In this document: one piece after another, positions 12,526-25,632 of the stretch
Layout of the letters: each line of letters opens with the position of its first letter
Position numbering within the stretch: position 1 is the stretch's first letter
From: Psilocybe azurescens
Taxonomy: Eukaryota > Basidiomycota > Agaricomycetes > Agaricales > Agrocybaceae
DNA: 64,000 nucleotides
NCBI GenBank assembly: GCA_023853785.1
Contig: JAJIRX010000590.1
Span: 62,001-126,000, forward strand
Reading direction: 5' to 3'
Notes under the pieces: model-generated
Seen by the model: the letters and a program-made list of their open reading frames with translations, nothing else
Told to the model about the DNA's origin: nothing
Databases searched by the model: none
Made by a program: the position numbers and the translations under genes

Positions 12526-15500
12526 ATGGCCATTCTATTCTTACTTCAATTTCGAGCACTTGTCTGGAAAAATTGGATCGTGCTATCCAAACACCCTTTC
12601 GTGCGTGAATTCTCGCGTTATCATGGCGTACAGTGACTGAAATTATGCCTCTTTCTAGTCAACGCTTATAAGATGTCTCATCCTACCTGTAGGTTACGGG
12701 CTATTCTTGTCCTTTGCACAGTTATTCCTCCATCGCTTGAATAATGTGCGTCCTTTTTCTCGAGTGCACATGATTCGTCAGCTTACACTGTTATCAGTAT
12801 GGGCTGGGTACAAGTGTTCCCATCACGTCTCTAGATAGTCATTTCGATGGGACATCGACTTTATTCTGGGTGGATGCTACAACGGGGACAACAAGACCCT
12901 CTCCAGCAAGCATCATTTCCAAAATGACCTCCGACTTTACGCCTACACAGTTGGCCGCAGTAAAGAAAGTCAACACAGTGACAGACATCGTGACGAGTTG
13001 TCGCCAAAACTTCAATGGACTTTCAGAATGTTACGCTGGGATCAGCTTCACCGACGTTTTGGCCCCTCCCCCTCAGTCTAATTCCATTAATTATACTATC
13101 TTGGCCGATGGAGGACTTATACATATCGATGTCGAACACCACACCAGCGATTTTGAAAGTCGTATTCTACCATTGCAATGGGCCATTGATAAGGTATGTC
13201 TTTGGATTACGTCTTTTGAGCTTTTTTTTAATCACGTCCAGTAGGCGATCATCGAACTGCGAACAAATAAGACCCAATTGACACCTCTGCAGTGGCCATA
13301 CACTATGCAATCTAATGAGGATCAATTAAGGATGATACGGCTCAGTATGTGACCCTATAATCGGCACTGCACGCCCATCTGATCCTCCTTCATAGGTTAT
13401 ACGAGAGGTATCAGGGAAATTATCGTGCTAGCCTTTGTGAGCATTGCTTGCAGTCGAAGGACCTTCATCTAAACCAACACTTTCACAGCTTTCTTGCATT
13501 TTCTGCCATATCATATCAAATACCAGGATCTGTTGCCAACGAACGCGCTTTGCTTATAACCGGCCATATGAAGGCAATGGGTCTATACGATTCGGCTCGA
13601 ATACTGTAAGTCCATACCTTTTATGACTTCACCTCCACGTTCTCACAGCGGAGTAGTTCATGGCACGTTGGCATTTCAATCACTTACCTTCCTGGGTGGA
13701 TCATCGTCGGTCTATTGTGGAAATTTCGAATCTTCGTCGAGACGAATGCCATGCTTATCGTGTTTGTGCACATTTTACTCGGCTTGGTCTTGGCCAGCTG
13801 GTCTTTCTTTGTAGCAGCGCCTTTTGGAACCAGTCCACAGTTGGCCGCTGTCGTTACGATGTTCTTGGGTGTTGCCATCGCTGTGATTGGGCACACCCTT
13901 GACACCTCTCGCATATGGATTCCGGTGCTCTTCTCTTCGGTTTTCCCACCCTCTTTCTACATCTTTGTTATGAAGGCAATTTGCGGTTATGAAAATAACC
14001 AACTTGCAACAAATATATTCCAGGGCGATCCTGATAGAAACATCACTCCTTTCCTTTCATTTTGATTGCGATTGTAAGTCAATTTCTCTTTGTATTTTTT
14101 TTCAGTCTTTTATTCAACGTCTTTCCAGGTCAACATCTTCCTTTGGCCATGCCTTGCGGTTCTTTTCGAGAGATTCCTGTACGAGACAATCTCACCGAAA
14201 TCGGCTGCGAAGAAACAGAAGGACGGATCGAGCTTTATACCATCAAATGCTGCCATTTCAATTCGTGACCTGACAAAGATTTACACAACGTCTTTTTACT
14301 CGTCCCAAGGTGGTGTTATTGCAGTTTCAAATCTCAGCCTTGATATTCCGAAAACCGGAATATTTGTTCTTCTTGGTTCCAATGGGTGAGTTCGGCCCCT
14401 CTCTCTGCATCATAACACTATAAACTAACGCCAACTTGATACGATTCAGCGCTGGTAAATCAACGACATTATCAATTCTTGCCGGACTTTCCAGTATCAC
14501 AAGTGGAACGGTTACCTTCGAAGGCGGATTCGCGAGACCTCCTCGAGGCACGATGGGGATCGTCCCTCAAAAGAACGTCTTGTTTGATGAGCTCACGTGT
14601 CTGCAGACCCTGAAAGTGTGGAGAGCGGTCAAATGGTCGCACAATTCGGACGAACAGGAAGATCTTGTACAATTGTTGATTGACTGTGATTTGGAGAAGA
14701 AGATTCACGCGAATGCGTCTACTCTTTCTGGTGGACAGAAGCGGAAATTGCAGCTCGCGATTGGTCTGCTGGGTGGTTCGAAAAGTATGTCCATCTTAAG
14801 TATTTGACAAATTGACCCTGTACTGATTTCCATCCTTTTGCAGTTGTGCTTGTTGATGAATGTACCTCTGGCGTTGACCCATTGAGTCGTCGCGCTTTGT
14901 GGAAGATCCTTACTGCTTTCCACGAAGATCGAAGTATTGTGTTCACTACCCACGTAGGTTTCTCTGGCTTTGCTAGACAACGTGAATTTTGATATATATT
15001 TGCACGAAATAGTTCCTCGACGAAGCAGATCTATTGGCCGATCATATTGCGATTCTTGCTGCTCCAGGGAAAGTTGTTGCTTCCGGAACCCCAGTCTCCT
15101 TGAAGCGCGATCTAGGCGAAGGTTATTCGGTACAAGTTACATTCAACTCTTTGCTGAGCACAGCCGATGGTATAACGGAATATGAACTACTCATGGACAT
15201 CAAAGATATCTGCCCCCATACTTATGTTACTTCGCCATCACCTTCCCAAGCATGTTATCATCTTAAATCCAGAGATAACGCGGTGATAGGTCAGGTTTTG
15301 GAGTTCTTGGATGCGCAGATGAACGCTGGAAAGTTCGCATCGTACGATATTCTCGGCACAACCATCGAAGATATTTTCCTGGATGTAATGAACGAAAACG
15401 AGGCAAGCAAGAAGAACTCTTACGATGGGACTGCTTCTTCGGTATACCCTCCGGATGACGTCTCGTTCGACACTCCATTACTCGAAAAATCTCCTGGCGG

Positions 15501-18274
15501 CATAGGTCTAACGAATGGGAGATCAGTATCACCTTTCCGACAAGCCTTTACGGTCTTCCACAAACGCGCATTGATTGCGAAGCGGGCGTGGATGACGCCT
15601 TTCCTGGCCATATTCATCACTGTTATCGGAGCCTGTGCCCCGCTTACATTCATCAAAGGAAAGGATCAATCGTGCACCGTGCCCCCAAGGGATGTCACAG
15701 GAATGCCCCTTACTTACCTGCCTCGCCTGCGCTCTTGAATGCCACCCACCCGATACCTGCTCGCGTCGTCACCTCTCCGCCTAATATCATCAACTCGTTA
15801 GGGTCAATGCCTCTCATGATGCTGGATGTCATCAACGTCCCAAATAACGCATCGTTTGTTGAGAAGATCTCAAATGATTATGAAGATATCACGTCGGGAG
15901 GTATCTCGATAGATAGAGCGACTGGGGCTTCTTTGGTGGCTTGGGAGGCAACTTCGCCCGGGTATCCGAGGACCTTCAATGTTGAATCTGGCAACAAATG
16001 TACTGTTGAACCGTGCCCGCAATTTGACGGGCAATGCGAATGCGGTTCCGAATATCATCAATGCGAACTACGCGACTTTCCCGAGAGTCGCTGCCGCCAC
16101 TTTGGTCTATTTGAAATGGATATTCTTCTTTGGAGCCGTCATGGTGTGTCTCATTCCATCTTCCTTCCATGTCGTATGCACTCATGAACCTTTTTTCAAC
16201 GATGAAGGCGGTTTACCCTGCATTTTTTGCCCTTTATGTGTCGAAAGAACGCCGCTCGTCGGTACAGGCTATGCAACTTTCAAATGGGCTGACGAACCCA
16301 ATTGGGATGTGGCTAGGGCATTTGATGTTCGATCTCATTGCAGCCACTTTACTTTCAACTATCATTATTGTAGTCTTTACGTCATTCTCTGGTCAATTCC
16401 ACGGACTCGGTTTGTTGGTGAGGTCTTTAATCCTCTGAAGTTATTTTTGTGTTCTGACATTTTTCAGTGGATTGTTTTCTTTTTATACGGAATCAGTGGC
16501 ACCCTCTTTGCATATGCACTGTCGCTAATGGTTGATTCGCCTCTTGGAGCATTCGCTATCGTGGCTTGTTATCAATTTATAACCTTTGTGGTGAGTACCC
16601 CTAACAGCTGTGTTCCAGTTGATGTCTGATTCATATCTCTGGCATCAGCTCTACTTGTCATCGTACCTGGCGGTGTTTACTTTCGGGAAGATCACAGAGT
16701 CAAGCCGTTTGATCACAATAATTCACTTTACGACGTCGATTGTGTCTCCAGTAACAAGTGTGGTAGGTGTTTCAAATCGTCTCTCTGCTGCGTCGTCATC
16801 TCAGGTCGATTTTTTTCAAGGTTCGCGCGACTCTTGTGTCTACGAACCTATTCTCTCTGTTATGTGATTCCGGAACGGATAATGTCACGACAGCTTCCAT
16901 GATCTCCATTACAAGATTCGGAGGTCCCATTCTCTACCTTGTGATATATGGCTTTGTTCTCCTTGGTATCCTTAGTCTACGTAGACTCTGGCTCAAAGGT
17001 TCGACATTCAAGACAAAAGAGAAAATATCTGTTGGGCACTGGATCGGACTCGCGTCCTGGTGATGACGTAATTGCCGCTGCAGAAGCGGTTGCAACGTCG
17101 GATGACCTCCTTCGTGTCATCAACCTGTCTAAGTCATATCATGGCAAACGGGTGACAGACGATGTGAGTTTGGGTGTACCAAGAGACTCTATTTTTGCTC
17201 TCTTAGGTCCGAACGGAGCTGGAAAGACCACCACATTCAATATTATTCGTGAGTAAATGCCACATGTTCTCTCCTGTCTTTATACTTATCACTGTACGTT
17301 ACCAACAGGCGGTGATGTTTATCCAGATTGTGGTGATGTGATTATCAACGGAGCATCGATAGTCAGCGATCCACGTGGGGCTCGAGCTTCATTGGGCGTC
17401 TGTCCACAGTTCACGGCGATCGACTCGCAGCTTACTGTTCGAGAGCACCTCATGATTTATGGGCGGTTCAAGGGATTGAGAAGAGGGCCAGAATTGAATC
17501 AGAATATCGATAATATTCTGAAAGGGACCGCCCTGACCATGTATGCGGACAGACTCGCTAGCAAATTGTCGGGAGGGAATCAGAGGAAACTGGCTTTGGC
17601 TATCGCTCTTATGGGTAATCCGTCGGTTATTCTAATTGACGAATTTTCAACCGGTGTTGATCCCAAAATGAAACGTGATATGTGGAATACGTTGCGGAGG
17701 GTATCAGTTGGCAAAGCCATCATCATCACCACTCGTAAGTCCTCAGTTCTGATCTTCTCATTCGAGCACTTATCTTAAGCTATAAGACTCGATGGAGGAG
17801 GCTTCTGCTTTGGCCAGCAATGTTGGGATTTTGGCTAAAAGGATGCTTGGTCAGTTTCTTTCTACTCTTTATAGCTGTGTCTTTGTTACTCACATTGTCA
17901 TTACAGCCGTCGGTACCATTGAAGAGCTAGCTGCTCGTTACGCCACATATGAAGTGCATTTCTCCTGCAGGTCACGGCAAGATGTTATCAGAGCTCGTGA
18001 AATGATGTCTCGCATTCCTGGGTCGAAGAAGTCAGACGATGTCGCCACACGTTTCGAGGTTCCCATCGCTGGAGCCTTTTCGTTGGCCCAGTTGTTCAAC
18101 CTGCTGGCGAGCGAAGGTGATTCCATGGAGTACACTGTGGAAAGGGCTTCATTGGAGAGCATATTCTTGAAGGTTGTAAGAGGAGCTGGATCTAAAGAAG
18201 AAGGTTGGTTCCAATGTAAAACCCCAGGTAATCCCCGTACCTTCACTCCAGTCAGAAGGAAACGATCTTGTTGA
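12526..18274 (+). CDS. ABC transporter, subfamily A, full length
   Basis: Large membrane ATPase with the order TMD1-NBD1-TMD2-NBD2, as in ABCA lipid or sterol transporters; the substrate is unknown. The start [17 protein letters not shown] and the splice-joined [14 protein letters not shown] match an ABCA N-terminus. NBD1 has Walker A GSNGAGKST (split by the intron 14386-14449), signature LSGGQ, Walker B VLVDE and H-loop TTH. NBD2 has [19 protein letters not shown] and TTH. A large extracytosolic loop lies between the halves. About 15 exons. Three single-base frame changes occur, at CCCC (15706-15709), GGG (15960-15962) and GGG (17034-17036). Each can be rejoined by one base without a stop, and conserved sequence continues on both sides, so they are probably length errors. 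The residue after Walker B is C or F instead of the usual P. Confidence 0.9.
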
Positions 18275-19406
18275 CCCCGTCATATTTGCTCTTTACTCTT
18301 GCATATTTTACTCCTGCATATACTTCTTCGCATTTTCCTGACTTACATAGCAACTGTAATTGATAATAGAATTAGACACCACCAACCTGTAATATCCGTA
18401 GATATCCTTGTATTCTCACTCTCTTCCAAATCCATGTACATATCCGTTGATGGTCATGTGAAGCTTTAGAATTTGTACTGGAATGCTGTCTGACGCTTGC
18501 ATGAGGACCAAGACACTTGCCAGAGAGCCCTTACTACGCGGCCCCCGTTCTGAACGACTTTATGCGTTTGAAGCTTACTATGCAAAGAGGATCTCCCCAG
18601 CATTAATTTTTCCAATTCTCGTGTCCTCCAGATTCCAAAGCGCACTGCAAGTTCCAGACCGATTAAAGAGTCTGATGCCATATCATTGCCTCCTTTAAAT
18701 AACTATTGAGGACAGTTTCCCCTGCTGCTCCAGTCCCATTGTGCTTATTGACAGGGGAAGAAAATATCAAGTGGCCAGTGCCAGCGTGCTGTGCATCCCT
18801 CTGATGCTTGCGGCTCTTTATAATAATGAACGCCAACGGCTGTGCTGCTCCTGTGATCCCTCCATGAGACGCAGAGACATGTCTTTGATAAAGTCTAAAT
18901 GGAACCCACGTTGTAGGGTCAGGGCTCCGTCATTAAACTGTTTATGTTTTGTTGGCAGGCCCATTCTACTAGTTCACCGTTGAAGGAACTATTTACTTAT
19001 GGTAACATTGTCACCTAATTTGGCGTAAATCTCTCATAGATGTTCGGCACTCCCCACTTGTGACTCTTGGTATTGATACATCAATACAACAGTCGTAAAG
19101 GGTCTCATAAGCTGGTCACTCGCTCGCATTGCTATTTCTGTAGACTCGTTATACCGATCATTTATGTTCAATCTTCTTCATCAGACAGACCATACCACAC
19201 ATGTTCAGAGAGGCATAGGTCCGGAGTAAATATGTTTTCTCTTGACTCCGGCGAAAGGGTTGCAGAAAGAATGAATGCATGTCAATCACTCGTTCAGCCT
19301 CGCCGTGATGGGATATATACTACTATTTTGACTGTGGCGAGGCAGCTCACTGCCGCACTTTTATACGCCAACTCCGTTTCATTTCTCATTTTTACACTCT
19401 TTAGAT
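18275..19406. other. Intergenic region
   Basis: About 1.1 kb between the ABC transporter and the first DUF6534 gene. I see no supported gene. The last 100 bases include a TATA-like GATATATACT near 19310, about 95 bases before the next start codon, so the distal part is probably the promoter of that gene. Confidence 0.45.
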
Positions 19407-21000
19407 ATGGCGCCTCTAGGAGAAGGCCCTAGTCCAGCACTTGATAGCACGTTTGGTGCCATGCTAATTGGAGGTGTGTGATCACAACTTTAAGTTAATC
19501 CCTTCCTATTGATGTTGGTGCTGGTGTTAGTGTTCTTTGCCATATTCTTTCAGGGAATTCTGTCCTTCCAGGCGTGGAACTACTACGAAAACTTTCCTAA
19601 TGATCCACTGAAATTTAAAATATTAGTATGTTGGCTCACTGATAGTGTGAGTCTGTCATCGTGTCTGACGTACAGGTGCAATCCAGGTTTCTGCTGTCTG
19701 GTGGGCCTTTTAACGTTTACTTCTACTCTGATTTACCTTTGAAACTCTTCGGTCTAGGCTCTTAGATACGATACATACTGTGATAATATGCCAGTTTATG
19801 TACCATTACCTGGTCACAAACTGGGGTTTCCAGCCCGCCCTCATCGACGCGACTCCAGAACTGATTATACATATCCTCTTGGTTGGGCTTTCGTGCTTCG
19901 TCTGTCAAGTATACTTTATGCATCGGTGAGTGTCTGCATTATCTGATACCAAAACCTGTTGAAGTTTACAAGTATCCCTACAATCAATAGTATATGGATT
20001 CTTAGTGATAGGAAAATTTCTGTTCTTTGCATAGTTCTTGCTCCCAGTCTGGCTACTTTGGCGCTCAACATCCACTTACCACTAAAAATGATTATCGCCA
20101 AATTTTCCATTCCCGAATTGGTTCTCACCGAGAGGGAATCAGCTGCTCTTTATTTTACCAGCGCTCTATGTAAGTCCCATTTATCGACGCCCTTCTGCAG
20201 AACCTGGCTAAATCAAGTAAGCCGACGTCGTGATTGCAGGATTTTTATGTTATTTCTTAAGGGTATCTAATCGGACGACCAACTTTCAAGCGTAAGTGAC
20301 AAAGCCGCGTTCGCATTACTCTTTATTAAGAAGAATATCAGCACACGTATGTTACTGAAGGACATCCTTCACTATGTTGTGGCTACAGGTATTTTGACTA
20401 GTGCATGTGAGATTGGAGCCGTCATTGCGGTAGGTTGGGCTCATGGCTTGATGTGCGCAGACGCAGAACATTGACATCATACGTTCAACAGTATTTTGCA
20501 CGACCAAATGGCCTATATTTTGCTGTAGGTGTACCGTGTAAACCCGACCGAGCCTATAGACTGACTGCCATCCTCAGGCATTGCATTTCTCATTAGGACG
20601 ACTATATACCAACTCTCTTCTCGCAGCGTGCGTCACTAATCCTCGACAGCCAGAAGTCAAACTTGAACGCAATGCTAAATACTATATTTTGCATTCACTA
20701 GGTTAAACGCCCGAAAGAAAATCCGGGACAGGCTCCAAGGAAGCGGTCCCAGCGTCGGCCAAAGCGCTAACAACCATGGATCCTTCAAGCAACCTAACAT
20801 ACACATGGTATCCATGAGGACAGCCCCGGATGAAATCCCTCGGGCAAAAGTAACTCAGGTATGTCTAACATAGCCAATGTAATGATGCCGATGGTTTAAT
20901 TGTTGAACCTTCACTCCTGAATCAGCACAATAAAGCGCGCTCATCTGATATCACTTTCACGGTGGAGCGCGTGGTTCGCGACGATAATGGGGTCCATTGA
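19407..21000 (+). CDS. DUF6534 seven-helix membrane protein, copy A
   Basis: Integral membrane protein of a family expanded in Agaricomycetes; its function is not established. Exon 1 starts MAPLGEGPSPALDSTFGAML, the usual opening. Further exons give QAWNYYENFPNDPLKFKILV (helix 2 loop), LDTIHTVIICQFMYHYLVTNW (helix 3 and the conserved TNWG), and IIHILLVGLSCFVCQVYFMHR. Later exons give ILSDRKISVLC and LAPSLATLALNI. The family hallmark near the C-terminus, LYTNSLLAALNARKKIRDRL, is followed by a short polar cytosolic tail ending DDNGVH. The many short exons and 50-60 nt introns make some boundaries approximate, and I could not place every middle exon. It is paired with a second family member at 22546-25124 on the same strand. 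Confidence 0.75.
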
Positions 21001-22545
21001 GCCAGATGTTGTAGATCATCAGGGTGGAAAACCATATTCGATATGGCAAACATCGGCTGATTACGAGTTCCGCTGATGGTAAGAAAGAAATCATTGAGGG
21101 TGTACTAGCTGCTAATCATCCTGAGAAGAAGTAGATCTCCTTGTAAAAAGACAGAGTCGCTGGTCAGCTTATACAGGTTCTCGGCATTGTGCTTTGCTAT
21201 GTGTACGGAATCTCATCATTTGAAGGAGATTGAGCTGGTCACTTCACTACGTAGAAATAATTGCGCTATAATGATACAGCCACGAGATTGGAGAGAAGTC
21301 AAGACCCGAGCCAAAATTAAATGATCACCGGCACCAATCAATTGTTGGTAATATCACCAACGAAGATATCAGAGCGCTAAAGTACAAAAATGACCCATGT
21401 GTACCCACATTTCCACCTAGATATCTAAACGTAGATTTCAAGTTAGTTTGATGTCTTTACATCACACACGTCGAGGATTTAATTTGCTGGACTACGTCTG
21501 GAGCCTGTCACAGCGTCCCATTATCGAGCCAATATTAATAGGAGTCGCGTGCAGGTTCGCGACGCGATATCGTGATACGTCAATCATTTTAAATCACATG
21601 GCCAACAACCAAATACCCACGCCTCAAGAGATCATTGACATCTTACTTTTCTTCCGCTATCCTCATTTCTGTGCAACAATTCTTAATTCTTGTCCCAATC
21701 TCTCACTTCAGACTACTGGATCATATAGATGTGTGCGTCTATTTCTAGGCATATCGCTATGGAAGGAAACTATTGAATGACTGAATGTTGGCTTGTGTTG
21801 AGCCAGACATCAGCAGATGGACACCAATGCTACTTGAATTTAAATTTGACGCGACCACTCCCTGTAATATCTGGACAACATTGGGGAAACTGTAGAGAAA
21901 ATCCGAAAACTGCCGTGGATTATATGACTTTCCTCCGCTGGGTTTGGCCGTGTTGGCAGAACGGGATCTCATTTAATAAATTATCTCCCGAACCTCGAAA
22001 AATTGATCCTGTCCTTGATGAGGTGCAATGATTATTCTGTTTCAGTTCTCCGAGTGCCCCCATGCGGACAAAGCCGCTCAAATTTTAGCGCCCATTTTTT
22101 CGGATCTGCACGCAGACGTGTATGGTGGAAGGCCCCTTGTCGCACAAAACCCTTCTGAATTTGGTGACACGAGTAATAAGCATACTCTAGTGACTGGAGG
22201 ATACATCTTAACAGATTCCTTTCTGTAGAACGAGTATTTCAAAGTACGGAATTTCGCTTCGAAATCAGTTCGACCAATGACCTGCGCGTATTTCTCGTTG
22301 TTTTGCACTCGTTAACTTATTCCTCACCAGTTCACTGTTTTGGTGAGATATCTGAGGCTTGGATACGGACACACAGGAGCTGGACACTGTCACCTTGTCA
22401 CCATTATATTGACCAGCCGTTGTTTCCGCTTGAGCCTCGAGGCCTAGGCTTCTTGCCGGCGATTTATATATATACTCGGCGGCACCGACCCATTCAACGC
22501 TCCATTTGATCATCCACTCTCATCCCCTCCGATTTCTCCGCAAAG
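21001..22545. other. Unresolved region between the two DUF6534 genes
   Basis: About 1.5 kb. Two stretches on the plus strand read like exons. One is near 21308-21440 (contains NITNEDIRALKYKNDP and FPPRYLNVDFK). The other is near 21448-21780 (contains QEIIDILLFF, loosely like an F-box start), with ISRWTPMLLEFKFD in another frame further on. The frames do not join into one protein that I can defend. It may be a small, degraded F-box-like gene or an unrelated gene; I leave it unassigned. Confidence 0.3.
22463..22474 (+). promoter_or_regulatory. TATA-like element before DUF6534 copy B
   Basis: TTTATATATATA lies about 72 bases upstream of the ATG at 22546, a reasonable distance for a fungal core promoter. 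Confidence 0.4.
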
Positions 22546-25124
22546 ATGGGGGCAGGGAAGGGTATAGACATCTAGTTTACTTTCCATACGGTACCATCAC
22601 AGCCGAACACTATGTATAAGTCTTTCCACTGAGGACTAACTTTCCATCAGATATTCCACAGTACTGGTAGGCTATGAAACATTGCAACCTCCTCCATATG
22701 CCATCCTCGATGTCAGTGGCGTTCAAGTGGGTCAGTTTTACTGATATGTATCTTATCGCTCAGACGTGAGTTGGGATAAATGTTTACGGTCTTGAACCGC
22801 TGAGAGGTCGCCACTTTTTAGTTGAGCAAAGGCTCATTCCACATTCCTCACAAAGCCAAGCGATCTCTGCGTAGCCCCGCTGGGAAGGTCTTTGATTTAT
22901 TACAATGCGAGTCTGATTCATTGCTTTGATGGACACATCACTGTTATATTTATTCTAGGATTTCTCCCCGCACACCAGCATTAGCTCGTGAGCCTACTTA
23001 CTAACAAATCTTTGGAAAGCCGAGGCTTCAAGGGTTTAGCCGGGCATTTATGTCGTCAGGGGTATAAACCATGAGTTGTGGCTGGGCATGGGCGGCCAAC
23101 CGTCTATAAAATAGACACGCTGAAGATTGACACTCTTTTGCCCATGCCAAAAGCCCTCCCCGTAGACGGACGACACTCACCTTTCTGCGTTGAACCTTGA
23201 TGAAGGTCGATCCGGGCACATACGGTGCAATTTTACTTGGTGCACTCACTGCGTCGAGGTCTGCCTTAGCTTTGTGCACGGGGCTTAAAAATTTATGAGT
23301 TAATGATATACCTCTCAGTCTTTCCGGAGTTTTTGCTGTGCAGTGCATCGTATACTTCAAATGCTTCTCTCTAGACAGGAAAGCATTGAAAGGATTCGTA
23401 AGTTCACTTCTCCAAACTAGCTATGTATCGTTGTTAATATCATTGTTTAAACAGGTTCTCTTCATATGGTTGGAGTTTCCTCACTGAAACGCTTCATAGA
23501 CAGCTTTCTAAAGACATCCCATCTAGGGCTCTCGAGATCATCCACACAGGTCTTGTATGGACGGCAATGTGGGATTCATTTATTGATAACTTTGGGAAGG
23601 TGGAATACGCCGATGTCATTCCGTGGTGCGTGCTCTTGACATCTGGAAGACTGGAAGTCCCTCATATAATGCATTTCCTAGGAGTGTTGCTGTAAGCCTC
23701 GAACAATTACGATTGCAACGTTAAACTTACCTTCAAGCGTCTTCAAAAGTTTAGTGTGATCCTTACTGTGAGCTTTTGATGTCACGTTGATAAATCCCGA
23801 CGCTAATGAATGATGTTGCAGGCGTCCCTGACGTTTCTGACCCATTGGTGCGTGTAACAAATTGGGTGATATCTAAAGGAATTCCTCAGCCATTTACCGA
23901 GTATTCAGCTTCTTTGCATATCGATTATATCACTGTGAGTGGGGAATCCTGGCGATAAACTCGGGAGTTGAATTGGTTTATATCATACCGTAGTAAGCGA
24001 GCGGAACCGTTATCTAACTATTCTGGTTGTAAGTGTTATACACTCTCGGTCTACTTGCTCACGTATAGGCTAATGGACCCTAAAGGTGATTCTCGCCTTT
24101 GGTCGCTTAGGTACTGTCTAGCTCCACTCTTGAGCCGCTTAACTAACTTGTTCCTGTGCAGCCGCAGCAACCGGTAAAGCCTTAACCGTTTTGCTTAAAT
24201 AATCTAATCTGTCTTTTCGAACGTCTTACAGTTTCGGGTGGGCAGATGTATGTCATTTTTGCAATGAAGGTCGAAGTCATGACTCACACAGCAATCCAAT
24301 CAGGATACGTTTCGGTAGCTACAGTCTTTTTAGGAAACAATTCCGGGTAGAGCAAGATTGAGATATCACACTGTATGTCGACACTGACACCTGTCTCTTT
24401 GTGATACAGTGGTTATTCTCCTTGGGTCTATCGTTGTCCTGCGCTGTGGATATTTTAATCGCTTTTTCCTTACTTGTTCTACTACGAAGAAGTAGGAAGC
24501 AAAGTATAATGTGAGTCCGGTTTCGAGCCCTTGTCAAGACATATAGTTGAATAAACTTCTAGGATGCATTCGATGATCGATACCCTCATACTTTATACCT
24601 TGGAGATTGGTTCACTAACCAGGTAAGTTGTACGAGCGCCAGGCTGTCCTTTTACGAATCCTTACCCAGCTCATTCAATTGATTGCTGTAGTGCTGCAAC
24701 AGTCGCATCTCTTTTATGCGTATGTATTTTGCACCGCACAAGATAATGACTGTCTACTTAAAGTTTATGGTGACAGTGGGTCATTCTTGACAATAGTCTG
24801 ATCTTTCTCGGTCTGCATTTTGTAGTTGGGAAACGTGAGTGCCTCAGAAAAGTTTGTCCTCGTTAGTCTATCATACTCATCTTTCCGACCTGGCCGACAG
24901 TGTACGCCAATTCCTTGCTAGCGACGTAAGTCACGGATTTTTCGTCGACATCATCGAAGTCACACTCACCGCGGACCCTCTCTAGACTGAACGCGCGATA
25001 TGATCTTCGACGAGCCCACTCGTCGGCGCTTGACATAATGCACCATAATCTTCCGCATATCACAGTGACAGACACATTTCCAGGATATGTGAGTTCTGAT
25101 ATATCACTGGCAACTTCAAGTTAA
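22546..25124 (+). CDS. DUF6534 seven-helix membrane protein, copy B
   Basis: Second member of the DUF6534 family on the same strand, at least 11 exons. Clear segments after splicing are VQCIVYFKCFSLDRKALKGF joined to VLFIWALEIIHTGLVW, then FGKVEYADVIPW, ASLTFLTHW, and WLFSLGLSLSCAVDILIAF. MIDTLILYTLEIGSLTS, NSLIFLGLHFVVGK and VYANSLLATLNARYDLRRA follow. This reproduces the family order of helices and the ANSLLATLN signature. The protein ends in a polar tail, PGYVSSDISLATSS, with TAA at 25122. The first exon is uncertain: ATG at 22546 (MGAGK) is taken because it follows the TATA-like element, but the usual family opening is not recognisable there. Several inter-exon gaps between 22600 and 23330 are unexplained. 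The family function is unknown. Confidence 0.65.
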
Positions 25125-25632
25125 TCTCGTCATGTTGGAAGAGTCATAAAAGCGATCTAAATGCGAAGCTAGACAAAGTTCCAAACAGCGTCTCATTGAA
25201 GTGATAATCTGTAGTAATTGCATATCTACTAGCTACAATGTTTAATCAATACATGTACCTACTACTAGTACTAGTACCCCATACTCATACTGTAAATGGA
25301 GCTCGTTGAACGGGCCAGCTGATGTGTTGTACACCACTAAGATGAAGTTCAAATTTGACATCGCATGTCTTCAAAGTATTTTTCGTTAAGTATGTACTCT
25401 TCAACAAGTCATCAAGTTTTTAAACGGCGGGTCTCTACAACGAATTTCACGGACAAAAAAAAACACTTGAATTTATGCCAGTGATATCCGGCATGCTCCG
25501 AGACAAGTGGCTTGGCCCCTGTTGGCAGCCGCCGAACTCATCACCATGGTTGTTCCAAACCGCCACAGGTACACATTTGGAACTAAACTTTCTGCTTCCC
25601 TGCTTTCTTATATCTGTGGTGTAACATGATCA
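25125..25632. other. Intergenic region
   Basis: AT-rich spacer with no gene seen. It contains a short irregular repeat of ACTAGT units near 25260-25275. Confidence 0.5.

Noticed and set aside
12217..12533. Overlapping open frames on both strands before the ABC transporter
   Set aside because: They overlap each other and the promoter and start of the ABC gene, and no recognisable features are present.
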